Shown here: piece after piece, positions 14,321 to 15,187 of the stretch
How the letters are laid out: each line of letters begins with the position of its first letter
Position numbering within the stretch: the first letter of the stretch is position 1
Source: Clostridiales bacterium UBA3680
GTDB taxonomy: Bacteria; Bacillota; Clostridia; Lachnospirales; CAG-274
Reading direction: 5' to 3'
Assembly: GCA_002372875.1 (NCBI GenBank)
Contig: DFJD01000073.1
Span: 1 to 15,187 of the forward strand
Length of the DNA stretch: 15,187 nt
Notes under the pieces: model-generated
Databases searched by the model: none
Seen by the model: only the letters and a program-made list of their open reading frames with translations
Told to the model about the DNA's origin: nothing
Program-made: the position numbers and the translations under genes

Positions 14321-14890
14321 ATGCGTTATACTTATGAATTTAAGAAAAAGTGTGTGGAACTTTATCGACAAGGACAATGGGCTAAATGCCCGGAAGGGAT
14401 TTCTGAAAAGAAATTTAAAGATACAGTTCGCGAATGGGTGCGAATCGAAGAATCACAAGGGTGTGAAGCTTTAAAACATAAAAATCAAAACAAAGTATGG
14501 TCTCCCGATGAAAAATTAGAATTGGTTTTAAAGGTTATTTCAGGGCAATCTAATAGATCTGTTGCATTAAATGCAGGAATAAATCAGGGAATGTTATATC
14601 AATGGGTTCACAAATACAAAATTTCGGGTTATAATGGTTTAGTAAATACGAAGAAAGGACGCCCACCTAAAAATCCGGAAATGAAAAAGCAAACTACAAT
14701 CGAACCCAAACCCTTAACCGAGTCCGAGCGTGAGGAACTCATACGATTAAGAGCAGAAAATGAATACATCAAGACGGAAAATGAAGTAATAAAAAAACTA
14801 ATAGCCTTGAGAGAAGAAAAACAGGCTGCGTTACTCAAGGCGAAAAAGCAGCGATCGTCAAAGAACTCCGCGAAAAAGGATACAAATTGA
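14321..14890 (+). CDS. IS3-family transposase OrfA (IS150-like)
   Basis: OrfA is the DNA-binding part of the transposase. ATG 14321 follows AAGGAGGG. A GTG at 14273 in frame would translate the IS end and hairpin and is rejected. The 189 residues contain a first helix-turn-helix (about 1-40, MRYTYEFKKKCVELY), a second one (about 62-100, DEKLELVLKVISGQ then SVALNAGINQGMLYQWVHKY), the GYNGLVNTKKGRPPK linker, and a leucine-zipper-like coiled coil (about 134-172). Two helix-turn-helices followed by a zipper are typical of IS150-group OrfA. Full-length transposase would be made by a -1 shift at 14791-14797 into orfB. Confidence 0.92.
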   Translation: MRYTYEFKKKCVELYRQGQWAKCPEGISEKKFKDTVREWVRIEESQGCEALKHKNQNKVWSPDEKLELVLKVISGQSNRSVALNAGINQGMLYQWVHKYKISGYNGLVNTKKGRPPKNPEMKKQTTIEPKPLTESEREELIRLRAENEYIKTENEVIKKLIALREEKQAALLKAKKQRSSKNSAKKDTN

Positions 14891-15187
14891 AATATCTTTT
14901 GAAAGCAATGGAAATGGCAAAATCGACCTATTATTATGAACTTTCCAAAACCGATGCTGTTGCTGAACGCAATGAAAAAGTTATGTCAGAAATAAGAGCT
15001 ATTTTTGAAGAAAACAAGCAAAGATATGGTGTTCGCAGAGTTTACGCAGAGCTGAAAAACAGAGGTTATAATGTAAACCATAAGCGTGTCCAGCGACTTA
15101 TGCACAACATGGAACTGTTCGGAAAACGCCCCAAAGATAAATATCATTCTTATAAGGGAGAGGTGGGCAAAGTTGCCGATAACATCA
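14785..15187 (+). CDS. IS3-family transposase OrfB, N-terminal part; truncated by window edge
   Basis: OrfB supplies the catalytic DDE domain. The frame is -1 relative to orfA and is open from 14785, after a TGA at 14782-14784, to the window end. After the slippery site it reads GEKAAIVKELREKGYKLKYL, then MEMAKSTYYYEL, then EENKQRYGVRRVYAEL and HKRVQRLMHNMELFGKRP. These are the helix-turn-helix and HTH_21 segments that normally precede the rve (DDE) domain, which would begin just beyond 15187. The first ATG in frame comes late (about 14910), so most product is expected as an OrfA-OrfB fusion. Confidence 0.9.
14791..14797 (+). other. Programmed -1 frameshift site (A7 slippery heptamer)
   Basis: Seven A residues lie in the orfA frame exactly as A AAA AAA (codons ATA AAA AAA CTA), the preferred slippery pattern of IS3 elements. 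A -1 shift enters the orfB frame, which is open from 14785. The orfA stop at 14888-14890 lies about 90 nt downstream. Confidence 0.78.

Larger units (their letters stand above)
14279..15187 (+). mobile_element. IS3-family (IS150-like) insertion sequence, left part; right end outside the window
   Basis: The element carries orfA, an A7 frameshift site and the start of orfB, the arrangement typical of IS3. The left end is placed at the TGTACCCTC at 14279, since IS3-family ends begin TG, but without the right end neither the terminal repeats nor the target duplication can be confirmed. It was inserted 73 bp after the BlaI-like gene without damaging it. The 14206-14278 stretch between them is AT-rich and shows no convincing feature. 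Confidence 0.85.

Overview
The window looks like a chromosomal segment of a low-to-mid GC Bacillota, most likely a clostridial gut- or rumen-type bacterium of the Ruminococcaceae/Oscillospiraceae kind. The pointers are a secreted dockerin protein, a PolA with a degenerate proofreading domain, VanR/VanS-like and BlaI/BlaR1-like regulators, and several TTG starts behind strong purine-rich ribosome binding sites. The assignment rests on gene content only.

Bases 1-10147 (all minus strand) are a compact housekeeping block. From a good sigma-A-type promoter at 10119-10147 it reads topB (DNA topoisomerase III), mtaB (tRNA methylthiotransferase), an Lrp/AsnC-family regulator, recG (branch-migration helicase), an OmpR-family response regulator and its histidine kinase. 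Neighbouring genes overlap or are 16 bp apart at most, so this is probably one operon with translational coupling. The 5' part of polA follows, with its own promoter placed over the last codons of the kinase gene, and runs off the left edge.

Bases 10240-12424 (minus strand) are a separate unit. A promoter sits inside a 44-bp near-perfect palindrome. It is followed by an inferred leader of about 220 nt, a 52-codon ORF with a good ribosome binding site, a secreted protein (signal peptide, DUF6273-like domain, three short repeats, C-terminal dockerin), and a clear intrinsic terminator at 10240-10283.

Bases 12425-14205 (plus strand) hold a divergent two-gene regulatory cassette: an M56 BlaR1-like membrane metalloprotease without a penicillin-binding domain, and a BlaI/MecI-family repressor. 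Its promoter shares a 14-bp motif with the palindrome, and a 157-bp MITE-like element lies between promoter and coding region. The working inference is that the BlaI-like repressor controls this divergent promoter region, and perhaps the dockerin unit as well. This is the most interesting part of the window.

Bases 14279-15187 are the left part of an IS3-family (IS150-like) insertion sequence. It has a hairpin that buries the orfA ribosome binding site, a complete orfA, an A7 slippery site and the start of orfB, cut by the right edge. The right-hand third is visibly more AT-rich than the housekeeping block, as expected for accessory DNA.
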